64,000 nucleotides of DNA from Eleginops maclovinus. Its lineage: Eukaryota > Chordata > Actinopteri > Perciformes > Eleginopidae. Shown piece after piece: positions 49,895-63,744 of this stretch; positions within the stretch are counted from its first letter, which is position 1; each line of letters opens with the position of its first letter. Location: NCBI RefSeq assembly GCF_036324505.1, contig NC_086358.1:5465268-5529267 (forward strand), given 5' to 3'. Under the pieces are notes generated by a model. It was not told the DNA's origin. It worked only from the letters and a program-made list of their open reading frames with translations, and ran no database searches. The position numbers and the translations under genes are program-made.

Positions 49895-52800
49895 GTAGAG
49901 GAAGGCAGAAGAGGAAAACAATGTGAGTGTCTACCTGTGACATAACGGACAAATAAAACCATTCCGCGACATGAAACATCACAAAAGAACCGACCATTAA
50001 AGCTTTTAGTGGCAGACTTGGTAAAACATACGCATCTGATGAGTTAATACTTACGTAATAAACAATAGGGTTATGATTTCATTAACATTAAAGTCTTCAG
50101 TATTGTCAACATCATTTTGCTCGATGGGAACTCTTTTTTTTCCTTATCCCTGGGTAGTTTATTATCCATAATCGTGGTTACTTGAGTTCATTCATCTTTC
50201 GCCTCGCCATCTTGCTCTCTTTAAACATCACGACTGAAAATCCAATTGGCCCTCTCTGAAGGGTCCTCATGTCTTTTGATGTCGGCTGGGTAAGTGAAGA
50301 GCTGGCCTTGCAGCAGATCCACTTCTGTCACATGGCATTTCCTGGGCTTTACATTTTCAAATTATGAAGAAGGTTAGCAGAGGAGACAAACTGAGTAATC
50401 CTCAACAGATGTGTATTATTAGGTAATGAAAAAATTGACCTTAGGTAAGTCACTTCTTATATACTGTCAGGTGTTTAATAAAATGAAGAGGGCTGTGATA
50501 TTTTAGGTGATACGTTTCCTCACGACTTTGGTGTATTAATATTTATGAGCAGCATACAATGCAGTCATCACACATCCAGCAACCTGGACTTTCTTTTAAA
50601 AACCCTTGTCAGGGAAGTAGATGGGGGTGTGTTTGTGGATTTAAATACACTCCTCGGGGACTTGTATGTGTGCCACTGTACATGCAATTGCAGATGCTGT
50701 GTACAGGGTTGGAGAGCAAAGGACTGTTTATCTGACCCCATTCTGTACAATTTGCAGTGTTATTAATCATGTTGTGAGGATGCGGTACATTATCGCATCT
50801 TTCCAGGGTGCTCCATACAAGTACATATCTCCCCTGTGCAATGCCCTGTTTAACAGTTTTAGGATTTACATACTGGATTTTGATTTTACAAGAATATATT
50901 TAGAGGATTACACGGATAATGTTTTGAATTGTGAGTTTATTGAATATGCAAAATGCTGCTAAATGAATGTCTTGGTTGAACAGCTGATAACCTGGCCACT
51001 GCACTGGATTTCCAGCCTCAGGGTCAAGGAGTTTTGCCCCTGGAGGCCGCACTGAAGCTCCTCTGGGTGCACACAGCTTTTATCGCCTGGCCACATCCAT
51101 TTTGTGTCTGCTGGCTTGATTTGGGCCCTGAAGACTTGAAGGTTCACTCATCTGCGTTCCCACATGGCCTGCTGTCTGCCACACACTCACACCTATCCCC
51201 CTTCCTAGCTCACACTCTTTCACGCGAATGTTCTCCCGATTACTAGATTACCTCATGCACAATCCTAACATTTTCCCTTTGGGGTCAAACATCTGTATTA
51301 AATCCAAATCCTGTAGCTTAATGTTATATCCTTTTTTTTATACCTCCAACGGCTCTTTCTCGCCTTTTTACACTGCTTTCCCCAAAGAGCACAGCTGTTA
51401 AGGCTAAAAATAGCAATCGTACCACTCATCTCACACGTGTAAATCTGTTAACCAAGCTGGATTGTCTCATGTTTTTAATTGTATATAGCATCTGACTTTT
51501 ATTCAGACACTTTAATGAGGTGTAGCCGCAGGTGGGCTCTATGACATAATAACCACACCGACTGTTTTACAGAAAAGCCTTTCCCCTGATCATCGCCTTA
51601 GCATTTCACTTCATACGTCGCGCTCTCTACACACATGATCCGATCGGCCTCTCCATATCTAACTGCAGTCCGCTCAGTGTCAGGTGTCCAGTGAGTTGGT
51701 CAAATGAAAGTGAAAACCCTCCCTGCGTCTTTGGAGTCATTAGACAAGTGCCTCAGGGTTCCGCCTCATGAAGCAAGCCTTCGCTGAAGCTACACGGGAA
51801 GCTCTGATACTGAGAGGCTGTACATGGTACTTAAAGATTCATCTTTGTCACTAACCCTTTGATTTGACATTAGTCTGAACTGTGCAAAATGCTTGACATT
51901 AGATTAGGCTAGTGACAGCTGAGTGGCTATGAATCTTAATTGCCGTTTATTTAAAGAATTAGAAGTTAAACCGCAAGAAAATGGTATTTCTTTAGCCATA
52001 TAACAGTGATTACAGGTAGGGCTTACATGTCATTGACAAGCTAGTTGTAAAATGTAAAATGTAAGGCACATAGACAGCTGCTTGAGTGAAAACAACAGAC
52101 AACAACAACAACTAGAAATGTACGTTTTCTGCTGCTATTAAAGGTAGTTCCTTTGTATTAAGAGGCATGTTGATGCTTGAGAAAGGGATAGCAGATTGCG
52201 ATCCTGTTTAGAATACATATGCATCTTTGATTAATAAGGCAGGACAAGGACAGTGACTTCCACCCCAGCCAATAATTTCACGAATAACCTTTAGTGACCT
52301 TGTCTGCTGTGTGTGTTCTCCTGGAGTTTATAGAGGAGCTACTAAGGGAGACGATAAGCTCGCAGCTGATTAGGGTGAATAGAATGAATAATTGGATGTT
52401 AAAAATAATGGAAGGGATTTGGAGGAACAATGAGGTGTAGTGGGAGTGGGAGTGGGGGTGGGGGGGCACTGCATCTCAAGACGAGCAAGCAGGAAACTGA
52501 GCTCAACCACTAGCATCCCGGCCCACCTCCCAAGGCCATTGTAAAGGAAGAACCGTGGCTCAGGTGTCATTGTATTTTCCTATAGCGCACCACGCGGAAC
52601 TCATCTGGTCTCAAGTGACCTTCAGGTATTTTCCTATAGAAAGTAACACCACCGCACCATGCAGAGATATTGTCTAATCGACGATATCTGATACAAACTA
52701 GCTCCAAGTGTTGAAATGTTATCAATAATTGTCATTTTGTGGTTTCACTGCTAGTCAAAGCGTTGTATAAGTAAGAAGCAGACCTGCAGGCTGTTAGACT

Positions 52801-54671
52801 CGATATGTAGGCCATCTCAGGTGGTTGTTGAGAGAAGTGGTACAGAGAGGTGTTCATAAAGGACTGATTCACCCTCTCGTGTTTTTAATAACAGCTGCCA
52901 TCCGAGCATAGAGATCAAAATCTGTCATTTTTTTTTTTTTAGCTGCACCTGAAGCTTTTCCACCCTTCAAACACCTGGTTTCCATTGATGGATCGTTCCC
53001 ACATGGGAGCTTTTTCATCTTTATTTGTGCAGTTTTTTTAATTACTTGCACCCTTTCACCATCGCTGAATCAGCCATATTCCACCTGAACTGTGATTTAC
53101 AATTTAAAGTAACACCTGTGGCTCACACACTTGGATATATTACTTTTTTAAAGGATAGATGTTACTCGAGGAGATGCGAAGTCCATGTTTTCTATTATAG
53201 TGAACCCTCTTTGTCGGTGTGTTTATATTTAAGGTTTTGAGTGTGTCCCACTGCATGCTAAATACAAGTGAATCAAAACTGTACCGAGCTCAGATGAAAA
53301 ACAGGATGAGGTCATTGTTGCATAATATTCTTTCTCTTCATCCTCTGTCTCTTTTGTGCTCTCACATCAGTGATTTCTTTATGCACTAATAGAAGAGAGC
53401 AGTACCTGAAGCAACACATTGATCCATTACTACCTGCTCGTGTCTGCCCTCCGTTATATCATGCTAAATTACATGCTATGATGTAACACTCTCCAACAGA
53501 AAGTGCTCAAGTTGGAACCAGTCATTTATTATGAAGGTGTTTGTTGAATTGGGTCGATGTAATCCAGAGACTACTGTTTAAATTGACCTTATTTGTTATT
53601 TTACTCATTTATTTAATTTCCACTATAAATAAGTCCATCAAATCTAAAGTTTTATGACTAATTCCTATTTTACTTTGAAAGAGGTATCCCAAAAAGGCTT
53701 ATTTTGTCTGATTATTCTCAGTAAACCTATTATTTAGTTTACAAAAGGAAGAAACTTAGGAAAGCAGATGACTGTTTGCATAACACTTCATATTTTTACT
53801 TTTAATTATTCCTCTTTTTCATCAATTTATTTTGTAACTATACGATTAATTGCATGTATATCCTCTCAAGCTCAGATATGGATCAAGACAATGTATATTA
53901 CATTTGTATTAGACTCCTGTTAACTTCTTTGTTTTGACTGATGGCTTTTCATTTGTGTTGTGTCTGCTTTCTAGCATCATCTCTGGTCGTTGGCTCATTT
54001 TTTTTTTTTAACCCTTTGAGAGCTCAATGGCCATCCCAAAATCTAAGAATAGGACTTAAAGGTGATTAATCCTGCTTTAGACTCTGGATAAATCTGCATA
54101 ATTTAAATGATTTAAAGGTGATTAATCCTTCGTATAAGTCTGGGCAAATCTGCATAGTGTGTTCCTACACGTACCACATTAAAAGCTCCATGCTGTAGTG
54201 AATATATTTACGTATAAGTAACATTATTTACTGTTTCGGTTCCTTTATTACATCACAGTGGATATTAAATGAAGCAATCACCCTACAGCAAAGCCTTTCA
54301 GCCTTAATTAATGATGTTTACAGTCAAATCAAATAAGTAATCCTATTATTTATGCATTTTTCTTACATTTTCTACCATTTCTAGGGGATAATGTGTGTTG
54401 TGACGACACATATAACTTACATATGTTTGTAAATCCTTCAAAATCAATGCAATTCATTAATTGTATATATTGTTTCTGATACATTTTGAAAGAATTGATT
54501 CATTAATCAATATAGTGAGATGTCTAATTTGAAAAGGAATGTAGAAGTGAGCATCTGAGTGTGTAAAATGCCATCCAGTGCTACTAATAAAAACTGCATC
54601 AGAGATATCAGACAATAATGATGTCACAATCAGGCTGCAAGTTGTACTGAAGTTTTCTGCGCTTCTCTTAC
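49895..54671 (-). other. presumed kcnj12 5' UTR intron; no other gene seen
   Basis: Bounded by a polypyrimidine acceptor CTTCCTCTACAG (AG at 49894-49893, exon from 49892) and, if the proposed exon is right, the donor at 54670-54671. It holds a G-rich patch at about 52441-52465, an imperfect 56-base tandem repeat near 54056, and no coding exon that I recognise. Confidence 0.45.
54056..54156 (+). repeat. imperfect tandem duplication, period 56
   Basis: TTAAAGGTGATTAATCC occurs at 54056 and 54112, each followed by a TCTGG..AAATCTGCATA tail. The second copy is diverged and shortened. Confidence 0.8.
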
Positions 54672-54960
54672 CTTTTTTATTTCCACCTGTCCTCCTCGGG
54701 CTGCAGGATTAAAGGTGCTCTCTTCTCTCCCGGTGTCCCTGTTAACCAAACTGAGGCATTCTTTGCACCTGCCGCCGCAGCTGCTGCTTCCCTGAGCCTT
54801 ACTCCAACGCTGGAGAAAAGCGCTCCATCATCTTCAGTACCAGGCAGAGACCCCCTTTGAATTTCTTCATCCTTGCCTGATCTCTGGCGTCTCTCTCCCT
54901 CTTTCCAGGTGCTGTCGCCCGGCTGAATCGCAGCAGAACCTCGGGCCGAGACACTTCTTC
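54672..54960 (-). other. kcnj12: candidate kcnj12 5' UTR exon
   Basis: A GC-richer island between AT-rich stretches. On the minus strand it ends in a strong donor, AAAAAG|GTAAGAG (GT at 54671-54670); a second possible donor, ACAG|GTGGAA, lies a few bases upstream. The coding exon of kcnj12 has an acceptor just before it, so an upstream exon must exist, and this is the best-looking one in the window. Its 5' end is not defined; a CT-repeat tract (GA on the gene's strand) lies about 200 bases further upstream. Confidence 0.35.
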
Positions 54961-55169
54961 GGGAAACAGGTAGTTAGCGTTAGGCGAGGTTTATCCCAGG
55001 GAAATTATGCTTTTTGTATCTCCATCTTCTGAGGCAGTTTGGTCTTCTGCTCATCCTTCAACATGAAGTCCTGTCCTTCACATTTGCCATAAAACTGTAC
55101 AATACTCCCTCGCTGGATATTAACTGAACAGCTCTCTATCAATCTTTTGCAATCTGATCTAGTTGGACT

Positions 55170-55170
<1 letters not shown>

Positions 55171-55210
<40 letters not shown>
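55171..55210 (+). repeat. (CT)20 microsatellite
   Basis: An uninterrupted CT run, part of a 180-base pyrimidine-rich tract that continues with CCCTC and CCTCC runs. Confidence 0.95.
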
Positions 55211-55215
<5 letters not shown>

Positions 55216-55283
55216 TGACTATTTCTTCGCTCCCTCCCTCCCTCCAGTGGTGTCACAGACGCTGCCATTTGCAGCCTCCCTCC

Positions 55284-55285
<2 letters not shown>

Positions 55286-55314
<29 letters not shown>

Positions 55315-55350
55315 TCTCTCTCTCGCTGTCTCTCTCCCTCCCTCCCACAC
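55286..55350 (+). repeat. second CT-rich microsatellite
   Basis: TCTCTC runs interrupted by CCC and GCTG, about 75 bases after the (CT)20 tract. The open frames rich in Ser-Leu or Arg-Glu across this area are products of the repeat. Confidence 0.9.
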
Positions 55351-58300
55351 CATGGCACTACCAGTTGACAGCCACTTGATGCACAGACGTATCATTCAGA
55401 AAACACAAGCAGACAATCCACCATTGTATTTGATCAGATGTTAATCAGAAGTAAATGGTAGCAGCATGATGAAAAACAAAGGCTTTCACAATGGCTTCCC
55501 AGATAACATTTAAACTGCTCTTTTTAGTCCATCTGCTCTACTTTCACTCTGAGATACATTATTCTATCCCACCATTTAATAAATACGTTAGTCAGCTAAC
55601 AGCAACAGGTGAGAAAATATATGATATGAGTGGGGCACATCTTCACACACCTTGTCATAGCTCAGTGTGTATCAATATATAATGCTGCTGGGTGCCGTGT
55701 CCCTGTGAAGAGTGACGCCTTTCACACTTGTCACCAAAGACTTATCAATAACATTTGACCGGAGGATGAATATGGGGCGCTCGTGTGCTTCAGTGTTTGA
55801 CAATATGGCCGTCTCGCCACACCAGGAGTCCTGCGTCAGAGGAATTGAAGCTGAAGTATGCCAATCACTGTATTAGTCAGCTCTCTAAATGAAATTCGTG
55901 CCACTGATCTACATATGAAATCTTATGGGAGAACTTCCAAGGCACACAGCACTATTGTCTCGATGTGTTACTGAGTGTCCCTGCCTGTTTCCTTCAGTTG
56001 TTGTCAGGAGGAAGCTGGAGCTTTTTCTCTTCGTCGCCGCCACTCTTGAGTACATTACCGTTACCCTTGACAGCTTCAAAGTGTGACATTACCCTCAGAG
56101 TGCTTGCTTCCTCCTTTTCTCACGTCTTTCCAGAGAGCCAGTCATCAGTCAAACGCTAAAAGAGATGAAAATGAGTGTGGGGTGAAAGAGTGTGAAGTTT
56201 CTAAATACAGCCGCACTGGCTCAGCCCCAGCTTAATCACTGATAACTCATCAGTGCAGGAACCCTCTCTCTTTTTCCCCCCTCCCTCTCTCTGCACTCCT
56301 ATTCTTTCTCGCTGGCAGCCTCTGATTTCAGACTTCTGAGGGTGATTTGCAATAGCCTGTGTGTGATCATCACCAGGCTATTGTGTTTGGCCCGAGGACG
56401 TCGACTAATGGAGCTCAAAGCGTCCTTTTTTTTTTTTTAAAGCGCCTCTTGCTCTGTGTCGGCAACAGGTACTGTACCCGTCCCTGCATAATGTAAGGCT
56501 TTGACGGCGTGATGCTGCAAGCCCAGGGGAACAGTAGATCACAAGGTTCACACATCCAGACTGTAAACCTCGTTATGTAACTGCACCATAATCACAGGGG
56601 GCAGCTCACAGACCCTCTGCATGTGTGCGTCTAAATGAGAGGGTTCTGCCTCCCAGGGAGATGGCTAAGTGGAATTTGCTGCCGCTTCCATGGCTACAGG
56701 TATAACACGTTTTTACTATTTTCAGACCGATAAGATCCAGTAGAAATTAAACAAAGGGAGACACACGAGGAGAAGAAAGATGGAGGCTGCTGGTCAAGTG
56801 AAGATTTCACAAATACTAGACATTTTTAACATGACTCATCAGAGAAATTTGGGGGACATAAAAAAAATGACATGATAATCAGTTTAAGAGATGAAATAGA
56901 AATACAAAAAATCATCTTAAAATCTGAATTGTATTGTTATTATCAAGTGGGCTTTTTAAACATTCTTTAATATGCTCATTCATTTAAGAACTTCTGTCAA
57001 TTCTGGTCTTTTTAGAGCATTTGAACTGCATCACTGTGACCTTTTATTGCCAACTCAAGGAGAAATGATGTATTTGCAAAAATAAACGATACATTCTTTT
57101 GAAATGAATGAAAATGACAAAAGAAGACACTTTTGAATTGACGTGATGTGACAGCGAGAGAAAGAAGTGTCCCGCTGAGGTTTTAAACAGCAGCGAGTGA
57201 AGAAAGACAGGATTTGAAGATAGTGAAATCTCCCCTGCTTCTGCCAGACTCTTGCAGGAAGGTGTAATTTGCATTAATCAGAAGCGCCCTAAGAATAAAC
57301 CTTTCACAATCTTTCTGCTGATAGTGATTGTGGCATTTCATCTTTCCTGCAATGACGCTCGCCTCAGGCTGACACTGCACAGGAGCTCTATTGACGTATC
57401 GCTGCTGACAGCTCCCTCTCTCTCTCAATCATAATCAACAAATATCACGTGAAATATGTTTTGTGTTTGTGATGTTTGATACTTGAAGTTAATTATATTT
57501 TCCAAAAGGAGGGGAAAGATTAATTTGGGTGGCTTTTGAAAGTGACAGATTAGTAGATGACTTTAAAAATGTACAAAACTCCTACTTTATATCACACTCA
57601 TTAACACCTTAATGAAGATATTGAATACAGGGAAACTACCCTCTGTCCTTTTGATTTTTGGAACCGACATCCTCCTGATTTTGACAAGTCTCTTTGTCCC
57701 GCACTAATGCTTCTTTATATCGGGAGGAAGAGCTCGGAACTTTCCCCCTTCCCTTCTCAGCTTGTCACCTAGCACCTCGGCTACATTACTCTCTGAGAAA
57801 CATGTCTGATGCAGCTATTTCAGGCTTTGAGCCATTCCTGTTCATTTCATTTATTTTTGCGACTTCATTTCTTGTCAGCGGGGATTAGGAATGTGATATT
57901 ACTGTACTCTCACTGGTGGAAAAAGTTGTGAAAAGGCCTTCTTGTTCTTGGGCCCAGCTGGCTGTTTTTTTTTTTTGTGTGTGGCAATGGTGGAGAACGC
58001 AGGGAAACAACATCTTACACGAACTTCTAAATGTTCCTGGGTAATGTAGAGTTGTTAAATGTTCTTTTAGAGACGATTGTGTTTAAATCAGGACTGCGGT
58101 GTCACGATAAGTGGTGATGAATAGCACATCATACTGGTTATGATTAGCTAGGTTCATTGTTGCGCTAACAGAGAAAAATGGTGTGTTTATCAGAAAGACT
58201 TTTAGACGCATTTTGAAAGGTAATCATGACTTGTTTTTTCAAGAAATGTAGGCTAATGGTCTGTAATTATAGTTTCATACACTGCTCAGCATGATTATAT

Positions 58301-61300
58301 AGTCAGGACTGATTGGAATATATTTTATAAAAAATGTATTGACCCCGAATTTGGACATTGTTTGCTACAGCAGCATTTTAACAATATTTGCGAGTTAAAA
58401 ATAAGATAAATTTAAAATAAAAAAATAGAAAGCACCAAATAGTATCTGTAAAATCCACAATATGAAATAAACAAAGTAAGTTACCCTATGGATAGACCAA
58501 CCTAAACATTAAAAAAAATATATAGGATACCATATATAGTTAGTGTGTGAAGTAGTGGCAGTCTTTTTATTTCAGTGCAATGAGAAGAGTAAAATATTGC
58601 ATTGTTTAGGGTTAAAGGGCGTATAAAGGAGTTTTTGGCACTAAGATCAGTAAAAAATGCGCCAAAAACAAACACCCCTGCATCTATTTTCCTACATATT
58701 ACACCTATTAAACCCACCATCAACAGCACGTGGCTGCTGGACAAAACACACTCACTGCAACGCTAGCTGCCACTCAGAAAAATTATCCCTCATCAAGTTT
58801 GTGTGCCAGACCCACAGCTGAATACCATCCAGGTTTTATTCTGTTAAGAGTGATTTGTTGGAGAAAACACCGACATAGTAAGATGTTCCTACACTCTCAC
58901 AGGAGCCACGACTACATGTGAGGACAGGGAACGTTAATGCGTTTACATAATGACTCCTACAGATGCACTTAACACCCCTCTAACTCTCCACCTCACTCTG
59001 AGCTACTTTGAGTCCAGGACAATGGTAAGGGTTTGATCTAATTGCCATTACTATGCCCTTAATACCATCTCTCTTTTCTTACACATTAACCGTCCACTGC
59101 CTACTCTTAAGCCGTGTATCCTGCAGTAAGAAGCCAAGGATTATCAGGCATTGTGTTCCAGGACGGCTTGAACCAACCATTGAACTACAGGCCTCAACAT
59201 TTCGGTACACTGCAGGATAAATAGCAGTGTTTCTTAAAGCATTTTTGGACTAATGAATTCTATTAGAGCGTACCTTTCTTCCCTGGCAAGTGCACATGTG
59301 TGATAATGCACTCAAGGTGTCCTGAAGAGCACACTTCAATCATTCCTCGTCGCGCCTACTTATGCTGCTATTTATTAAAAGCTGCAATGTGCATCATTTT
59401 GTATCTTGATGCTGGATTGATTATAAAAGGTGGTGTAAATGTGGGTGTTTGGCAAGTAAAAACAAATTGTAATGACTAAATAGTTGGTAAGTATGCAGGC
59501 TTAGTTATATTATTATATGCCAAAATCACACGTTGTCATCGGTGTCCAAATTAATATTGCTTTACTTCACGTTTCACATTCTTTCTTGTATTTTTAAAAT
59601 GTCTTTAAAGCTTAAAGAACTGAAACGTTTTTTCTATTCTGTAGAACGAATGCTTGCCAAATCAAAAGCATAATTCAGCCCATTAAATCACACATGTAAA
59701 TGATGTATTTACCTGTTCAAACTCACTTTATGTGGCACTTATTGCTTTCCATTTGTACTTAAGTCATTGTTGTGTCACCAGCACTTAGCTAATATCCACT
59801 TTATTGCTTCTTAGCAATAAAGCTAATCTGAGGAAGCTTTGACCAATCAATTAAAAGTGATTTATAGAAAACCTTTAGACCATTTTTTGTAGCACTTTGC
59901 ATCACTTATTGTCAGGCAATTTGGCATATCGGTTATACTAATTTATCTGAGGCGTAAATGCTATTGTTTGCCACGATTATATAAGCGTTTAAAGCCTCAC
60001 GACATCGTTGTTAAAGTCAATGCATGTTTGACTGCCAGACAACACTTTATAAAATGAAGGACTCTGAGCTTTCAAACGTATTGTTTATATAGTTTTTACA
60101 GTAGGATTAGTATGGAATTTATTAGTTAATGAAAGACATGAACCTCACTTTCTTAATCAGTTTTATATCAGATGGAAAACACATGTCCATACAGCCTTAA
60201 AACCCCTTTTATACACTTTTCACCTCGCCCCAAACTTGTATCCTAGCTTTTCACAAGCGCTTCATTACCTAATGTGCTGTGCGCTGCGACGCTGGGGGTG
60301 GCAGCTGGGTGTCTATGGTTCACCATGTCCTCACCTCGACAGCACGCTGAGAAAAGCTCCTGTCTGCCTTTCCACTCAAACCCCGGGGGCGAGAAAATTA
60401 ATCGGCTCAGGATCCAGTGTCCTCACAGCCACGTCTCCCTCCACTGACCCTGACCTCTGTCTCTGCCTCTGCCCAAAAGACACACCATCCTGTGGTGATC
60501 AAACGCTCCATCAGCATTTATGGAAGCACATTTGTGTGTACTTTAGTAAACTCAAGGAACTAGAACCAAGTTTTATATCTCTCTGTTGAATTTCAAATGC
60601 TAATTTATACTTTTTATGCGCTACATTTTTTTCTGACAGCTGCATCATAATACAGATGACAGCTTAGACAACACTTCAAAAGTAGTTCTAAAAAAGTGAT
60701 TTGAACAATATTCCGTTATCTTGTAGTCTCAGTAATACTTATCCAAACTATAGTATGTGTAATAACAATGATAAGGACATCACACTCCTTAAGGGGCCTT
60801 GTTTTAATAGGGGTTACTTTTGACATCTGTTAATACTTGGTGTAGCAAGATACTTGAAATTGAGGGGTTTTTATGTTGCATTTTATGTTTGGCATTGCTA
60901 AATTTAATTAACTGAGTTTAGTGACTGGTTTTCCCCTGCTACCAGCAATTAGAAGTAAAAATCTCTTGTCCATTGAAATAATCTACTGGTAATGGAATGA
61001 ATTATTGTGTGGATGTAATAGGATTTTAAAATAACGTTTGCTGTATATTGGACAAATGATTCTAAGCATCCGGCGTTTGAAACCATTTATGTGAAGCAAG
61101 ATTAATTTTAGCATTAAAACCAGTGGTGTACTTTGAATAAACCACACGAAACACAACATATCTAAGAGGAACATTTGGTTTTATTGTTTTATTTATTTCA
61201 CGATGAAATTCAACACAGTGCTCCGAGTAAATGTTGTTGAGTTTGGCCGAGAGACGCCCGCTCACCTGATGCCCCGGTTGTGGCGTCTCTTTCCCGTGTG

Positions 61301-63740
61301 ACGCTCTGTCTCTGCAAGTTCATTATAGCAGATGCTGTCACTCAGGACACAAAGGAAACCTCTCTGCTGAACAAACTATGCATTCAGCCTCTCTCTGGAT
61401 CCCACTCTGTTCCCATAGCTGATATTTTTAGAGCAGGTTTCATGCTAGAAACCCCCCCCCCCCCCCGAAACAATAAGCTCATTTATTTTCTGCCACCTGT
61501 ACGGAGGACCACTGTCAATCATCCAGGAGTAGACTAAAGGACGGTGTTGTCATTATGAATAAAGCCTTATCTAGCTTAAGAGCAATGGGTGATTGGACAT
61601 ACACTCTGGACATTTAGTCCTCATTAAAGTGGGTTATGTTGTATTAGCTCTGTTTTAAAAGTCAGAACGAGGACAGGGAGAGCCGTTGAAACTCAGCAGG
61701 AACGCTGTCAGAGGCACTTAACATGTCCCCCTTGTTCTTCCATTGCTCAACTACAATATGATTGGACAGTCTCTGGTTCTCTTAAGAAAAGGAGTGCCTA
61801 GTACGTTAGACAAAGACACATCTTGTGGTGTGGTTCAGAGAGGGGAAAACGATGGCTCTATGTGCGTACTGTCGTCCTTTGCATAGGCCAGAAGGTTAGC
61901 TCAAGTGCTGCGTGAAAGAGCATCCCATGCACCTGTCATCAGATGTGTTCACCTGTGTTTCTTGTCTTCTCGTTATGAGCTTCGTTCATGTTTGCACGTA
62001 CTGTACATGCGCACAGCAGAGTGTGCACACTGAGCTATTTGCAGCAGTTCTGGCTCCCTGGAAACCCATCCTCCATCTGTCAATTCCCACGCAGCAAAGC
62101 CCTGATCTTCCCCATTATTCACCAGCAGCTGACCCTCTTTGTCCGTGGCATTGTAGACCCCATTATTTTTTGAAGCATCACTCTCTACTTTTTCTTTCTC
62201 ACTCACAATGTCTGCTTTCCTTTGCCAATTTTCCTCACGGACTTACCCACAAAGACCTATCTTTACTCTCCTTATGCTCTCTCAGGCACAGCCAGTGTCA
62301 CACCTACACACACTCGTCTGTAATGTCACCAGAATAGACACACAGGAGACAAACAGCACATTCAGACCTAATGGAAAGCACAGAGAGTTTTGGAAGTCGG
62401 AGATGTCATGGTGATTTAAATTCCATGGTAGTAGTGGAGGTTGAGCAAAGGTTCAAAAGTGTGTTGCGGTTTCACTCGTTTGTTGTGATGCTAAACAACA
62501 ACAACAAAATGCCCGTGGCCTCGGGAAAATGAATTAACTATCCGGGCATATGGTGGGTTTTTGCAGGCATATGGTGGAATGCCACTTGCCCCTTTTATCT
62601 CGGGGCTTTTCTGGAGCGACATAATGCCATTCATAAGACTGGGCAGAGAAACTCTCCTTTACACATGAGAACGGGAGTAAAGAGGACATGCCAGCACTGT
62701 ACTTTGTTTATTTATAGGACCGTACTGGTGGTCTCACATCTTTCAAAGCAGTTATTGGTAAAAGCATACAATACTGCTGTTTCCTTTTAGACAGCAACTA
62801 GTTTCCATTTATATAATCCATTACAAAAAATGAAAATAAAGCACTTTGTATTGTTGTAATTAAACGTGTGTTATAATGATATTGCAAACAATGCACATAT
62901 TGGTGTGTTCAAGGACTCGAGGAATCAGCCTTTCTAATGTTAGGAAAAACAACATCACTTTTTTTCATTTCACACCATTTATTTTGGTAGTGGTTTTTGC
63001 CTAAGTGGAAAAACAAATTGTTTGTCTTCTACGTTTCATTATCTGGCAATAAAGCAAAATGTGTTGGATGTTGTCTTTTGACTCTGGCCCATCTTTCCAT
63101 GCCAGAGTTTTTATTTTTGCAAATAAATATCAGTTTGAAACGTAGATTGTAAAACTATTCTAAAAACTTCCTATCGCTTAGCTGCAAGAAGCAAGTTCAC
63201 TCTCAGTGTACGCTTAGTAGTACCAGTGGTTCCCAGTTTTGCAGGTTGGTCCCAGCGTGGCAGGAGCTGATAGGAAAACCACACCAGTGCCGTTGCGTCA
63301 GCTTTATTCTCCGCTGAGGCTTTCCACTAATTCAGTGCATCCGATCCCGCAGCAAGGCGCTCAATGGCCCCGTTTACTGGCTCCAACAGCCAAACATTTC
63401 TCCCTTTGTTCCCCAAAGAGGCCGGATTTGGGGATGAAGTTCAGCAAGTTTTTGCTTCTGTCAATTGCCAGGGAAATTCTGATGGCAAAGTGCGTGCACC
63501 TATATGTGTCAATGACCCGGATAACTCTGTTGGATTCACTTTGGGTCTGTGTGAGATTAATGTTTTTGAGTTGCTGTCTCTCCTCAACAGCTCTCACTGT
63601 GGGCGGGTGGATGAGAAGTGAGAAACAGACCGAGGCTGTGTGAAATTATTAAAAGTCAGCCCTCGTTTTACTTTTGGGAAACTCTTAGTTTTGGGAGAGA
63701 GCACTGGAGGTTTAAGAAGCCTATTGTATTTAGAACTGTG
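55351..63740. other. region upstream of kcnj12; no gene seen
   Basis: No exon or RNA gene recognised. Several open frames of 80-141 codons (for example 60236-60589 and 61912-62337, plus) lack domains and look like chance. A 15-C homopolymer lies at 61452-61466. Confidence 0.55.
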
Positions 63741-63744
63741 AGGA

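Noticed and set aside
55005..55358. 117-codon minus-strand frame rich in Arg-Glu
   Set aside because: Translation of CT microsatellites.
61912..62337. 141-codon plus-strand frame
   Set aside because: Cys/His/Ser/Leu-rich composition without any motif; likely chance.
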